In this document: positions 1 through 6,145 of the stretch, one piece after another
Position numbering within the stretch: the stretch's first letter is position 1
How the letters are laid out: the number at the start of each line of letters is the position of its first letter
Source of the DNA: Clostridia bacterium
Lineage (GTDB): Bacteria; Bacillota_A; Clostridia; Christensenellales; Aristaeellaceae
Direction of reading: 5' to 3'
Assembly (NCBI GenBank): GCA_025997215.1
Contig: BNUH01000084.1
Span: forward strand, 1-12,757
Length of the DNA stretch: 12,757 bases
Notes under the pieces: model-generated
What the model was told of the DNA's origin: nothing
What the model saw: the letters and a program-made list of their open reading frames with translations, nothing else
Databases searched by the model: none
Translations under genes and position numbers: made by a program

Positions 1-490
1 CTATCCTTTCTATACTCGAACATGCTAAATTCCCTAGCAGTATTAGGTGTACGTTCAGGATCAATCTGAATAGCCGACAATTCAGATAACCAACGAATAC
101 CATGATCAACGCTTCCTGTACCTTTTTTAGCCGGAGAAACGTTAAGACCATGACGCCTTAGCTCACTAATCATCCGAGGTTCAGCACTATCTGCAATAAT
201 GGAATGCTTGCCGACAATAGAATAAGCAAACTTAGCAAGATTATCAACAGTGTTCTTAATACCATAAAACTCCTTCGTAATGTAAAGAATACGATACTTT
301 CTATCATAATGACATTCAACCAAAGCATCAGGATCAACAGCAAATCCAAAGTCCAAACCATACTCAAAGCGGTCAAACGTATCAATTAATCCATCAGAAA
401 TAGCTTCGAGAATAAGATTATCGAATACTTGACCACCAGTTCCAGTCACTTCACCGAGATAAACATTAGCAAAAGCACGAGGATTCATCT
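1..490. repeat. Left copy of a diverged direct repeat (terL 3' region)
   Basis: This stretch aligns without gaps to 10733-11222. By hand count I found 27 differences in 480 bases (about 94% identity). Differences are mostly silent: few residues change (for example F/Y, A/G, I/M, Y/C in the first 50). Both copies are on the minus strand, so this is a direct repeat. It most likely comes from two related phages, not from a recent duplication. Confidence 0.9.
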
Positions 491-1139
491 TACTAAGCAA
501 TTCAGCTTCATCAATGAACACATCACCTAACCACTCTCTTGGCATTGTTCGGTAATCAGAATGATGCACAAAACGTCCTTCTTGTAACGTAAGAACTTCA
601 GCATTTGTCCAATTATTAGCAGACTTAGGTGGATTATATGAATAAAACGCCTGAAACAATTGTGTACCACGTCCAATTGATTGTATAATGCTTCGTACAT
701 CGTCAATACCTCGGAACTCTGTTAACTCTTCAAACCAGACATAACGAAAGTAACCAGGACTTGCCTTTATAGATTTCACTTTCGTTACATCATCAGCACC
801 ACGGAACATAATTCGCTGTCCTGTTAACTTATTAACAATCTCCAACGGATGAACCTTAAACCGCCATAAATGACCAATACCCAATTCATCCAACGCCCAA
901 ACAATCTGCTTATACACACTATCAAAGCATGTATTGCCAACTTGTCGAAAACATATAGCGTTAGCCTTTTTGTCTAACGAAAGACCAATAGCAATAACAA
1001 TGCTTATGAATGAACTCTTTCCAGAACCACGACCACCTTTGAACCAATAATGCCGATGAACACACTTACCAATATCATCATAAACATCAAAGAACGATGG
1101 AGGAATCACCATCGACAGCAGCTTTCGTCGAACTTCCAT
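1..1139 (-). CDS. terL: Phage terminase large subunit, PBSX family, C-terminus cut by window edge
   Basis: ATP-driven motor and nuclease that cuts and packages phage DNA into the prohead. I translated it by hand from ATG at 1139. GGAAG lies seven bases upstream, and the first residues are MEVRRKLLSMVIPP. Walker A GGRGSGKSS is at residues 35-43. Walker B YVWFEE is at about 133-138. A nuclease-like acidic motif (GLDFGFAVDPDAL) lies near residue 260. About 379 residues are visible. The second copy at 10603-11232 supplies the remaining 43 or so C-terminal residues, giving a full length near 420, normal for the family. The 5' end overlaps the small terminase gene by 53 bases in another frame. The base composition is AT-rich compared with the early genes to the right, which suggests a module exchanged from another phage. 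No frameshift was seen. Confidence 0.93.
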   Translation of the reverse strand, partial: MEVRRKLLSMVIPPSFFDVYDDIGKCVHRHYWFKGGRGSGKSSFISIVIAIGLSLDKKANAICFRQVGNTCFDSVYKQIVWALDELGIGHLWRFKVHPLEIVNKLTGQRIMFRGADDVTKVKSIKASPGYFRYVWFEELTEFRGIDDVRSIIQSIGRGTQLFQAFYSYNPPKSANNWTNAEVLTLQEGRFVHHSDYRTMPREWLGDVFIDEAELLSKMNPRAFANVYLGEVTGTGGQVFDNLILEAISDGLIDTFDRFEYGLDFGFAVDPDALVECHYDRKYRILYITKEFYGIKNTVDNLAKFAYSIVGKHSIIADSAEPRMISELRRHGLNVSPAKKGTGSVDHGIRWLSELSAIQIDPERTPNTAREFSMFEYRKD

Positions 1140-1512
1140 CAGCAATCTTCCTAACTAAATCATTTGCGTGCAAATCATTAACCAGAATTACTTGTGTTCC
1201 AGATACAGAATCATCTTTAGGATCAGTCCAGCCATAATTAATCCTCAACGCAAATTGTGATCCTCGAAACGAATCACGGCCCAACAACGCCTCTTCATAA
1301 TGTTCTTCAACCACACGTCTGGCGTTTATTATAATGTGGGAGAATTTATCTTTAGCCTTGTAATCCCTCAATGAAGTACGATCAGCAAACCCTAAAACAC
1401 GTACCAATCCAGTCATTGTAGGCAATTTATGATGACTTGATTGATAGTCAAAGTAATCTTGAACAGCCTTTTCCATCGATTCAGGTGTCATAAACTTCGG
1501 ACGCATTCCCAT
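1087..1512 (-). CDS. terS: Phage terminase small subunit
   Basis: DNA-recognition subunit that selects the packaging site and loads the large terminase. The protein has a helix-turn-helix-like segment around PTMTGLVRVLGFADRTSL (about residues 31-48). Next come KDKFSHIIINARRVVEEHYEEAL and GSQFALRINYGWTDP-like segments, a pattern seen in gp3-like and related small terminases. The start at 1512 is chosen because GAAGG (1521-1525) sits eight bases upstream. The upstream GTG at 1521 overlaps that site and the ATG at 1518 is only two bases from it. This gives 141 residues, a usual size. It lies directly upstream of, and overlaps, the large subunit gene, the classical order. Family assignment within small terminases is less certain than the role. 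Confidence 0.82.
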   Translation of the reverse strand: MGMRPKFMTPESMEKAVQDYFDYQSSHHKLPTMTGLVRVLGFADRTSLRDYKAKDKFSHIIINARRVVEEHYEEALLGRDSFRGSQFALRINYGWTDPKDDSVSGTQVILVNDLHANDLVRKIADGSSTKAAVDGDSSIVL

Positions 1513-1607
1513 AATCATCACCTTCTAACAATACCATTATAACATGACCAATACTACAATTTACTACAAGGTTTGGAGAACGAAGGAACGAGGTTACGTT
1601 TCAATCA

Positions 1608-1654
1608 TGGGTATGCCGCATCTGTGGCTGCGGCATACCCACTTCCCATTTTTT
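1608..1654 (+). terminator. 13-bp perfect hairpin, terminator-like on plus strand
   Basis: TGGGTATGCCGCA (1608-1620) pairs perfectly with 1629-1641 around an eight-base loop. A run of six T (1649-1654) follows, but seven bases separate it from the stem. No plus-strand gene ends just before it, so it may be a structural element (packaging site or leader hairpin) instead of a working terminator. On the minus strand no T run follows. Confidence 0.45.
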
Positions 1655-1667
1655 CAGCTGGCATTAG

Positions 1668-1736
1668 GGCTGTCAATGTCGGGTAGTATTTATTCCGGCT
1701 TCGCCTACATAAATCTCCACCCTTCTATTGACAGCC
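1668..1736. repeat. Long imperfect hairpin, 69 bases
   Basis: The outer stem GGCTGTCAAT (1668-1677) pairs with 1727-1736. Inside it GGGT pairs with ACCC (1681-1684 with 1719-1722) and AG with CT. ATTTAT (1688-1693) pairs with ATAAAT (1709-1714). The tip GGC-TTC-GCC is at 1697-1705. The nested pairing spans the whole element. Read on the minus strand it contains an AGAAGGGTGGAG purine-rich stretch within the stem. Confidence 0.6.
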
Positions 1737-1991
1737 GCTTTCATCAGCGCATCTCACGGGGCTTGGTTTCGGTTGGCTCGACGGGGTTGTGCGCTTCGCG
1801 CAGTGCGCGTTCGCCGGGCTAGCGTGCGCGCTAGCCGCGGCTCTCGCGCTCATTTTTCTATTGCGTTGCGTTGCGGCGGCGGGGCTTCGCGGTGGTCTGC
1901 TCGGCTGTCGCTCCGTCCTGCTATGGGCTGTTGCCCTGTGGCCGTTTGCGGTGGTAGCTGTTGCAGCGTCGCGTTGCCCCGCCTTTATTTT

Positions 1992-2216
1992 TCAGGCGGT
2001 CTCCCGCCGTGTCCATCCCCGGGTGTCACTGTCTACCGTTAGCGCGCCTTGCGTTATCTGCGCTATCCATGCCCCTAGTGTCGTGGGCTTCCAGTTCTGG
2101 TCGTGGGCTGCGTCCGGGCTTGCCACACCATCAGCGGCGTATGTCCATTTCAGCCTAGGCGCTTTCATTTTCAGCGTCCGCACCGTCCCGTCCATCGCTA
2201 TTTGCTCGGCCTTCAT
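1992..2216 (-). CDS. Small phage protein of unknown function
   Basis: 74-residue soluble protein starting MKAEQIAMDGTVRTLKMKAP. I do not recognise a family. It is rich in Trp (KWTYAADG, QNWKP, GAWIAQI, RGWTRRE) and has no membrane segment. The start at 2216 is preferred over ATG 2234 because a purine-rich AAAGGGGGAGACAAG lies immediately upstream. A perfect minus-strand promoter (2243-2271) precedes it with a short leader. The stop codon is in the loop of an inverted repeat (1979-1999). Codon use looks like that of the other GC-richer early genes. It is the last gene before the non-coding region and the terminase genes. Confidence 0.6.
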   Translation of the reverse strand: MKAEQIAMDGTVRTLKMKAPRLKWTYAADGVASPDAAHDQNWKPTTLGAWIAQITQGALTVDSDTRGWTRRETA

Positions 2217-2237
2217 CTTGTCTCCCCCTTTCATCTG

Positions 2238-2287
2238 CTTATATTATATCAGATCCACTCATATTTGTCAATAGTCTAGCTCATATT
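2238..2287. promoter_or_regulatory. Candidate operator array, three CTYATATT repeats
   Basis: CTYATATT occurs at 2238-2245, 2258-2265 and 2280-2287, at 20- and 22-bp steps (about two helical turns), so all sites would face one side of the DNA. The same spacing recurs at 2908-2957. The array overlaps the -10, the -35 and the region upstream of the -35 of the minus-strand promoter at 2243-2271. This fits repression by a phage regulator. Confidence 0.5.
2243..2271 (-). promoter_or_regulatory. Perfect sigma-70/sigma-A type promoter
   Basis: On the minus strand TTGACA (2271-2266) is followed by a 17-base spacer and TATAAT (2248-2243), matching consensus exactly. It drives the small gene beginning at 2216. 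Confidence 0.85.
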
Positions 2288-2347
2288 TTATTGTTACATT
2301 TATGTGTCATCTGTTTGCTTTTGTTGTTATACTTTCACAATGAAGCC

Positions 2348-2665
2348 TTAAAGAGTACGAAGCGGGAAGCCGTTGTAATACTCATAGCAGGGAACGCCGT
2401 ACGGAAAGCTCGTCTCGCACGCTTCCTCCACGTATCCCTCATACGTCATCAGGAGATATTCCATCCACAGCAACAACTCTTTGGTGTTCTTTCCACGGTA
2501 CATATCGATATAGTACTTTACATCGGTCTCGTCACAGCGTTCGGCGCACTCGCACAACACGTCTATATACGCGTCGATGTCATCCAGGTCACGCCTGATT
2601 ATGTCTATATAATCTTCCAGCTCGCTTATCAAGCGGTCATAGTTGCGCAGTTCACGCTTAGTCAT
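2348..2665 (-). CDS. Small strongly acidic, Tyr-rich phage protein of unknown function
   Basis: 105 residues, starting MTKRELRNYDRLISELEDY. About 24 Asp/Glu face about 12 Lys/Arg, and Tyr is abundant. The first 80 residues look mostly helical with heptad-like spacing, while the C-terminus (SFPYGVPCYEYYNGFP) is not. Cysteines occur as CECAERC around residues 38-44. A strong AGGAGGGCGAGACC site precedes the ATG. The start overlaps the stop of the upstream gene as ATGA, so the two are likely translationally coupled and transcribed from the promoter at 2913-2941. I cannot name a family. An acidic DNA-mimic or anti-defence role is only a guess from charge and position. Confidence 0.65.
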   Translation of the reverse strand: MTKRELRNYDRLISELEDYIDIIRRDLDDIDAYIDVLCECAERCDETDVKYYIDMYRGKNTKELLLWMEYLLMTYEGYVEEACETSFPYGVPCYEYYNGFPLRTL

Positions 2666-2871
2666 GGTCTCGCCCTCCTAATAATTATTATCTGGTCTAG
2701 CATTTCATCGGGCACCCGGAACCGTAGAATCCGTCTGGTATACCGTTTGGGTAGGGGCTTGTCCGTTACGTCCACGGCGTATACTCGTACAGCCTCCGGA
2801 CGGCTCCAGTGTTCAGTCACATCGGGGTATATCAGTTCAAGCAGCCGCTCCCTTAGTTCAGGCCTTGTCAT
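2662..2871 (-). CDS. Small phage protein of unknown function
   Basis: 69 residues from ATG 2871 (MTRPELRERLLELIYPD). A GTG at 2880 would add three residues but lies too close to the GGAGG site (about 2882-2886). The protein is Arg-rich with no recognised domain. The C-terminus ends in a run of Ile and Arg (DQIIIIRRARP). It is the first gene behind the perfect promoter at 2913-2941 and its stop overlaps the start of the next gene (ATGA), so the two form a small operon. Confidence 0.62.
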   Translation of the reverse strand: MTRPELRERLLELIYPDVTEHWSRPEAVRVYAVDVTDKPLPKRYTRRILRFRVPDEMLDQIIIIRRARP

Positions 2872-2907
2872 ACGTACCACGCCCTCCTTGTTTAGTGCCT
2901 TTCCATA

Positions 2908-2957
2908 CTCATATTATATCATGTGTGCTTATATTTGTCAATAGTTTGGCTTATATT
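2908..2957. promoter_or_regulatory. Candidate operator array, three CTYATATT repeats
   Basis: CTYATATT occurs at 2908-2915, 2928-2935 and 2950-2957, with the same 20- and 22-bp steps as at 2238-2287. Similarity between the two arrays continues between and beyond the boxes (CAATAGTYTRGCTYATATTTT). This suggests a duplicated promoter-operator cassette. Confidence 0.5.
2913..2941 (-). promoter_or_regulatory. Perfect sigma-70/sigma-A type promoter
   Basis: Minus-strand TTGACA (2941-2936), 17-base spacer, TATAAT (2918-2913). It drives the two-gene operon at 2871-2348. The -35 lies within CTTATATTTGTCAATAG (plus-strand reading), shared nearly exactly with the promoters at 2243 and 7612. Confidence 0.85.
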
Positions 2958-2980
2958 TTTTTAGTTTTTTGTTGGTGTAC

Positions 2981-3481
2981 CTAGGTTTTTCGTGTTTCGT
3001 TATCGGTTATCACCATCATGCAACTATTATTAATGGCATACAGCGCGCTAATGCTGTAATGCGTCAAGCGCGATATCTCGTGCCAGCGCATGCAGTTTAT
3101 GTAGCGCAGTTTCATTATCTCGGCTTTGATACCAGTGAACAGGGAATCCAGCAGCGATTCAGCGTTTTTGATCTCGACTGATAAATCATGCACTTTCTGC
3201 ATAAGTTGCATTTCATAAGCGTCCAGTTCTGCTACAATCTTTTCTATTTTGCTACTACCGCCGCTTGTGCTTCTAGAGCTGGTTTCCAGTGCCCTTGATA
3301 CGCTTCGGCTCATCTCGCGCGCTCTTTGATACCGAGCAAAAACGCAGTCAAACTCGACGCGTTTTTCCCTCAGATTTTTCAGCGACGTCACACTTTTGTA
3401 ACCATGATCTATGCTCACATAACCATTTTTAGTTATGCGTTCATTGTGGATAAACTGTGGATAACTTTTGCGTTTACTCAT
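2981..3481 (-). CDS. ArpU/sigma-like phage transcriptional regulator
   Basis: 166 residues. The C-terminal part contains IMKLRYINCMRWHEISRLTH (about residues 122-141) and then YSISALYAIN, the pattern of a sigma region-4-type helix-turn-helix found in ArpU/DUF1492-like late regulators of Firmicutes phages. The middle (about 80-118) is helical and probably a coiled coil (IEKIVAELDAYEMQLMQKV). The Ser-rich linker SSRSTSGGSS is near 68-77. These proteins usually activate late genes and lie just before the terminase module, as here. The start overlaps the stop of the upstream VRR-NUC gene (ATGA). The first 15 codons carry two perfect DnaA boxes. The family name is inferred from motif and position only. 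Confidence 0.68.
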   Translation of the reverse strand: MSKRKSYPQFIHNERITKNGYVSIDHGYKSVTSLKNLREKRVEFDCVFARYQRAREMSRSVSRALETSSRSTSGGSSKIEKIVAELDAYEMQLMQKVHDLSVEIKNAESLLDSLFTGIKAEIMKLRYINCMRWHEISRLTHYSISALYAINNSCMMVITDNETRKT

Positions 3482-3488
3482 GCGTTCA
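3435..3488. other. Pair of DnaA boxes between 9-bp direct repeats, candidate origin element
   Basis: TGTGGATAA (complement of the perfect DnaA box TTATCCACA) occurs at 3445-3453 and 3456-3464, 11 bp apart and in the same orientation. ATGCGTTCA occurs at 3435-3443 and 3480-3488, flanking the pair. The element lies in the 5' end of the ArpU-like gene and the 3' end of the VRR-NUC gene. Two perfect boxes one helical turn apart suggest binding by host DnaA. Confidence 0.5.
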
Positions 3489-3783
3489 GCCCCAGATCGT
3501 ACAGCGTTTGTTGATCAAGCATATCTGTTATATCTTTGATACTTCTTGCGACGCGGTATTCCCCACCATGCGCCGTCACAAGCCGCTGAAACTCGTTCTG
3601 CCCGCCGCTCTTGCGTCCGCGCGGTGTCTTTATCTCCACCCAGACCGTTCGACCGCGCTTCACGGCGCACAAGTCGCTGATCCCTGGCGTCGAACCAAGC
3701 CCCTGCATGATATAAAACACATACCACCCATCGTCGCGCAGTGTGTCGCGAATAAGGTTTCGTATCCCAGTTTCAGTCTGCAT
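3478..3783 (-). CDS. VRR-NUC domain nuclease
   Basis: 101 residues, whole-protein VRR-NUC (PD-(D/E)XK superfamily) fold. The visible motif is GISDLCAVKRGRTVWVEIKT at about residues 34-53: the Asp of SDL and the Glu-x-Lys of EIK form the metal site. It is followed by the typical Q-x-x-F segment (GGQNEFQRLVTAHGGEY). Such small nucleases are common in phage early regions; roles in DNA processing or branched-DNA cutting are proposed for the family. The start ATG 3783 has GGAGG eight to nine bases upstream. This is the second VRR-NUC gene in the window. It is only distantly similar to the one at 4525-4815, and the hicAB cassette lies between them. Confidence 0.85.
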   Translation of the reverse strand: MQTETGIRNLIRDTLRDDGWYVFYIMQGLGSTPGISDLCAVKRGRTVWVEIKTPRGRKSGGQNEFQRLVTAHGGEYRVARSIKDITDMLDQQTLYDLGLNA

Positions 3784-3822
3784 CGTTCTTTACCTCCAGT
3801 GATAAATATCAGTATTTACTGC

Positions 3823-3851
3823 TTGCAATACTTACTGGTATGTGGTATACT
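3823..3851 (+). promoter_or_regulatory. Promoter of hicAB
   Basis: Plus-strand TTGCAA (3823-3828), 17-base spacer, TATACT (3846-3851), 20 bases before the hicA start. The surrounding AT-rich DNA contains partial inverted repeats (AGTATT...AATACT) that could be the HicB operator, since HicB proteins with a ribbon-helix-helix domain repress their own promoter. Confidence 0.6.
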
Positions 3852-3871
3852 ATAATCACGGGGGCGGTATA

Positions 3872-4057
3872 GTGAAAACGCATGAGTTTATCAGACTTAT
3901 CAAGGATGACGGCTGGCGGCTCTACGAGCATGGCAAAAAGCATGATAAATACCGCCATCCGACAAAGCCCGGCACAATTATCGTGCCAAGACACGCGGCA
4001 GAAATAAGATCGGGCCTGTGTTACGCAATGCTGAAGGACGCAGGCATAAAGCAATAG
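3872..4057 (+). CDS. hicA: HicA toxin, mRNA interferase
   Basis: 61-residue double-stranded-RNA-binding-like toxin that cleaves mRNA and is blocked by HicB. The start is GTG at 3872 with GGGGCGG just upstream. The longer frame from 3842 has no ribosome site and runs into the promoter. Features of the family are present: HEFIRLIKDDGWRLYEHGKK at 4-23, the catalytic His at about residue 24 (GKKHDKYRHP), and the core IIVPRHAAEIRSGL followed by AMLKDAGI. It is followed 18 bases later by hicB in the same strand. The cassette runs against the surrounding minus-strand phage operon, as expected of an acquired accessory module. Confidence 0.88.
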   Translation: MKTHEFIRLIKDDGWRLYEHGKKHDKYRHPTKPGTIIVPRHAAEIRSGLCYAMLKDAGIKQ

Positions 4058-4075
4058 GGATTGGAGGTTGGTACA

Positions 4076-4477
4076 ATGGTGTATATCTATCCCGCCGTTT
4101 TCGTGAAAGAAGCCGACGGCGGCTATAGCGTCCTGTTCAAGGGATTGCCCGGCTGCGGCACACAGGGCGATACCCTGCCCGAGGCCATGGAAATGGCAAA
4201 CGACGCGCTGGGCTGCTGGCTTGATGCCTCGATCAAGCACGGCGATCCAATACCGCCGCCGCAAGACATCGAATCCATTCCGCTGGATCAAGGCCAGTTC
4301 GCCTCCCTTATCTATGTTGACCTAGAGGAATACCGCAAGGCTAACGACATCCGCTCCGTAAAACGCACTGTAACACTACCAGCATGGCTTAACTCGCGCG
4401 CCGTAAAGAGCGGAATCAACTTCTCACAGGCACTACAGGAGACGCTATACTCAAAGCTGGGACTGCAACAGCCATGA
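4076..4477 (+). CDS. hicB: HicB antitoxin
   Basis: 133 residues. The N-terminal HicB domain (YPAVFVKEADGGYSVLFKGL through GDTLPEAMEMANDALGCWL) binds and neutralises HicA. The C-terminal part (RTVTLPAWLNSRAVKSGINF and SQALQETLYSKLG) is a ribbon-helix-helix DNA-binding domain for autorepression. ATG 4076 is chosen because GGAGG lies eight bases upstream; the in-frame TTG at 4061 would precede that site. The pair may stabilise the prophage or limit other phages, which is inference from the family. Confidence 0.9.
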   Translation: MVYIYPAVFVKEADGGYSVLFKGLPGCGTQGDTLPEAMEMANDALGCWLDASIKHGDPIPPPQDIESIPLDQGQFASLIYVDLEEYRKANDIRSVKRTVTLPAWLNSRAVKSGINFSQALQETLYSKLGLQQP

Positions 4478-4524
4478 GCTTGCGCTGAAACACGTCTGGA
4501 AGCCTCGTAGCGCGTAGTTTGTAT

Positions 4525-4815
4525 CTAATCGATAAATCGTTCGTCCAGCATCCCAAGCACGGCCTCTGCGCTTTTTGCGCTACTTACAACGCATACATAC
4601 ACGCCATATCCGCGCAACAGCTTATGCATGCGCTCCTGTTCGGCGGACAAACGTCCGCCGCGCTTCTTTATCTCGAACATGGCCGTTTTACCAGCTTTGA
4701 ACGCCATGACGTCCGGCCAGCCAGCTTGCGGAGGATTCCTAACGCCAACAGTAAGCCAGCCTCGCGATTTCAACGCATCAGTAAATTGTTTCTGATACTC
4801 AATTTCATCACTCAT
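4525..4815 (-). CDS. VRR-NUC domain nuclease
   Basis: 96 residues, starting MSDEIEYQKQFTDALKSRGW. The active-site region GWPDVMAFKAGKTAMFEIKK (about residues 32-51) carries the PD and ExK signature of VRR-NUC nucleases. It is followed by GGRLSAEQERMHKLLRGYGV, the usual Q-x-x-x-H/L helix. The start overlaps the end of the upstream gene by eight bases, and AAGGG lies about nine bases before the ATG. It belongs to the leftward early operon. Its end faces the end of hicB (47 bases apart). No clear terminator was seen between the two. Confidence 0.87.
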   Translation of the reverse strand: MSDEIEYQKQFTDALKSRGWLTVGVRNPPQAGWPDVMAFKAGKTAMFEIKKRGGRLSAEQERMHKLLRGYGVYVCVVSSAKSAEAVLGMLDERFID

Positions 4816-5266
4816 ATTTATACCCTTCCAGCCTCATACCTTCGACAAACGCCGACACCTGTTCGAGCGAAACAGGATCATATGACGTTCCGAAGTGATG
4901 ATTAATGGCTTCACGAAATTTATTTATACCTATATAGGCTCCTTCTACAGTTCGAGGGCGATTACTCAACACATCCGATAGAGTGCTGTTATCATTTTCG
5001 CGCTTCTGAGCTACGTTATCAGCACTTTGGCACTTATTTAAGTCGATTACCCAGTTTACGCTATCTAGTATTTCACGCTCCCTTGACCATTCATCAGCCA
5101 TGCCTATAACGCATAGACCGTATACCAACCATCCGTCAACGCGGCGCACCAAATCCTTGTCGCCGCTTTCAATAGCATCGTCAAACATATCACGAGCGAG
5201 CTTTCGAACGTGATCATATCCAACCCATTTTGGCAGTTGCGTCGATACTGTTACTCTGTTTTGCAT
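4808..5266 (-). CDS. Phage early-region protein of unknown function
   Basis: 152 residues, start ATG 5266 with GGAGAT nine bases upstream. I recognise no domain. The sequence is soluble, mixed alpha-like, with Trp residues at WVGYDHVRKLARDMFDDAI and DSVNWVIDLNK and a C-terminal region FREAINHHFGTSYDPVSLEQ. It sits between the YqaJ/four-cysteine pair and a VRR-NUC gene. In other phages this place often holds replication or resolvase-type proteins, but nothing visible here shows such a function. It overlaps the next gene by eight bases, which implies translational coupling. Confidence 0.7.
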   Translation of the reverse strand: MQNRVTVSTQLPKWVGYDHVRKLARDMFDDAIESGDKDLVRRVDGWLVYGLCVIGMADEWSREREILDSVNWVIDLNKCQSADNVAQKRENDNSTLSDVLSNRPRTVEGAYIGINKFREAINHHFGTSYDPVSLEQVSAFVEGMRLEGYKYE

Positions 5267-5307
5267 TTGATAATATCTCCGTGATAGTTGCTAGTATTCC
5301 TTCTATA

Positions 5308-5368
5308 TAATGCGCGCGCGCATTAGGGTTCTCTATGAAGAGAACCCGCGCATACGCGCGCGCATTAG
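5308..5368. repeat. 18-bp palindrome, hairpin and 14-bp direct repeats between genes
   Basis: A perfect 18-bp palindrome of TAATGCGCG and its complement lies at 5308-5325. CGCGCGCGCATTAG occurs at 5313-5326 and again at 5355-5368. Between the copies is a perfect hairpin (GGGTTCTCT, loop ATGA, AGAGAACCC; 5326-5347). Neither strand has a T run after the hairpin, so it is not a plain terminator. It lies in the 141-base gap upstream of the gene starting at 5266. Confidence 0.6.
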
Positions 5369-5407
5369 TCAATGTAGAAACTCCGCTAAAGAACATTTAA
5401 GCGCGCA

Positions 5408-6145
5408 CTACGCGCTCTGCGGGCTTTGCGAAGCCTCGTCAAGCAGCTTAGTCACGTCCACTGGCGCGAGAATCGCTGCCATAGTCTGGCGCAACTCCGA
5501 AGCCGTGTCCCTATTGATAGTACCAACCGCCGTAAATATCGCACGGCTATACACCTTACCGCTGGAATTAGTAGCCTGTTGCAGCTTAATCTTGGTTATC
5601 ACATCCAATGGAGTAAGCCGCATCGAGGCCAGCGTCGCCATGTACGCAGCCCAGTTGGGTAGGCTCATCGTAGCAAGCGCAAGCTCGATCGGGAGCGCGC
5701 TGCCCTCACGCAGTATCAGCAGCCGCGCCATATTCTTGCACGCCTTGCCTCTGCCTTTATGCCCGCTACCCATGCGGTTGTTGGCGCACACACGGCACAT
5801 TAGCTCGATGCCGTCCGAATCAACGCCAAACACCCCATCCATACTGGAGCATACAGGCACTTCGCCCGGGCTGTCATCATATGGCCTCTGCCAGTACGCG
5901 TTAGTAGCGTGATGCGCGACAATCAGGCCAGTTATACTGGTTGCGGCCTCCGGCTCGTCCGTTCCGTTCGGGATCGTGAAGGACGTGCCGCCGCCAGCAG
6001 GAATCTTGACCAGCTGCATAGGCGCGTTGTCGAGGCCTTTCATCTGGTGCATGAGAAACCTCACAGCGTCCAGCGTTTGAGCAAGATCGTATTCAGCATC
6101 AGGCAACGCCTTCGCCGCCAGTTCCACACCATTAAACCGTGACAT
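5408..6145 (-). CDS. Conserved-looking phage protein with four-cysteine motif, paired with exonuclease
   Basis: 245 residues, start ATG 6145 behind AAGGAGG. Its start shares one base with the stop of the exonuclease gene, so the two are coupled. Cysteines 99, 117, 120 and 136 (VPVCSS, MCRVCANN, GKACKN) could bind zinc or an iron-sulfur cluster. The segment GKACKNMARLLILREGSALP followed by a TKIKLQQATNSSGKVYSRAIF beta-like region resembles proteins I have seen beside phage exonucleases, but I cannot name the family. By position it occupies the slot where a RecT-type annealing or single-strand-binding partner is expected. A role in recombination or replication is inferred from that only. Confidence 0.72.
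   Translation of the reverse strand: MSRFNGVELAAKALPDAEYDLAQTLDAVRFLMHQMKGLDNAPMQLVKIPAGGGTSFTIPNGTDEPEAATSITGLIVAHHATNAYWQRPYDDSPGEVPVCSSMDGVFGVDSDGIELMCRVCANNRMGSGHKGRGKACKNMARLLILREGSALPIELALATMSLPNWAAYMATLASMRLTPLDVITKIKLQQATNSSGKVYSRAIFTAVGTINRDTASELRQTMAAILAPVDVTKLLDEASQSPQSA

Larger units (their letters stand above)
1513..1991. other. Hairpin-rich non-coding region upstream of the terminase genes
   Basis: This 479-base gap holds no convincing gene. Reading frames on the plus strand are long only because the DNA is GC-rich; they lack ribosome binding sites and have low-complexity translations. The stretch is unusually rich in inverted repeats: 1608-1641, 1668-1736, 1790-1802, 1817-1836, 1925-1936 and 1979-1999. 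From 1780 to 1990 the plus strand is poor in A and rich in G and T. Its position just upstream of terS would suit a cos or pac packaging site or a structured RNA. Sequence alone cannot decide between these. Confidence 0.5.

Noticed and set aside
1789..2274. Long plus-strand frame of 161 codons
   Set aside because: It runs antisense to the gene at 1992-2216 and its promoter, is low-complexity from GC-rich DNA, and has no ribosome binding site.
2291..2944. Plus-strand frame of 217 codons
   Set aside because: It is antisense to two coupled minus-strand genes with good ribosome sites and a perfect promoter; the translation has no domain.
3809..4291. Minus-strand frame of 160 codons
   Set aside because: It is antisense to hicA and hicB, which are clearly recognisable.
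5214..5396. Minus-strand frame of 60 codons
   Set aside because: It runs through the palindrome and into the gene starting at 5266 in another frame, without a ribosome site.
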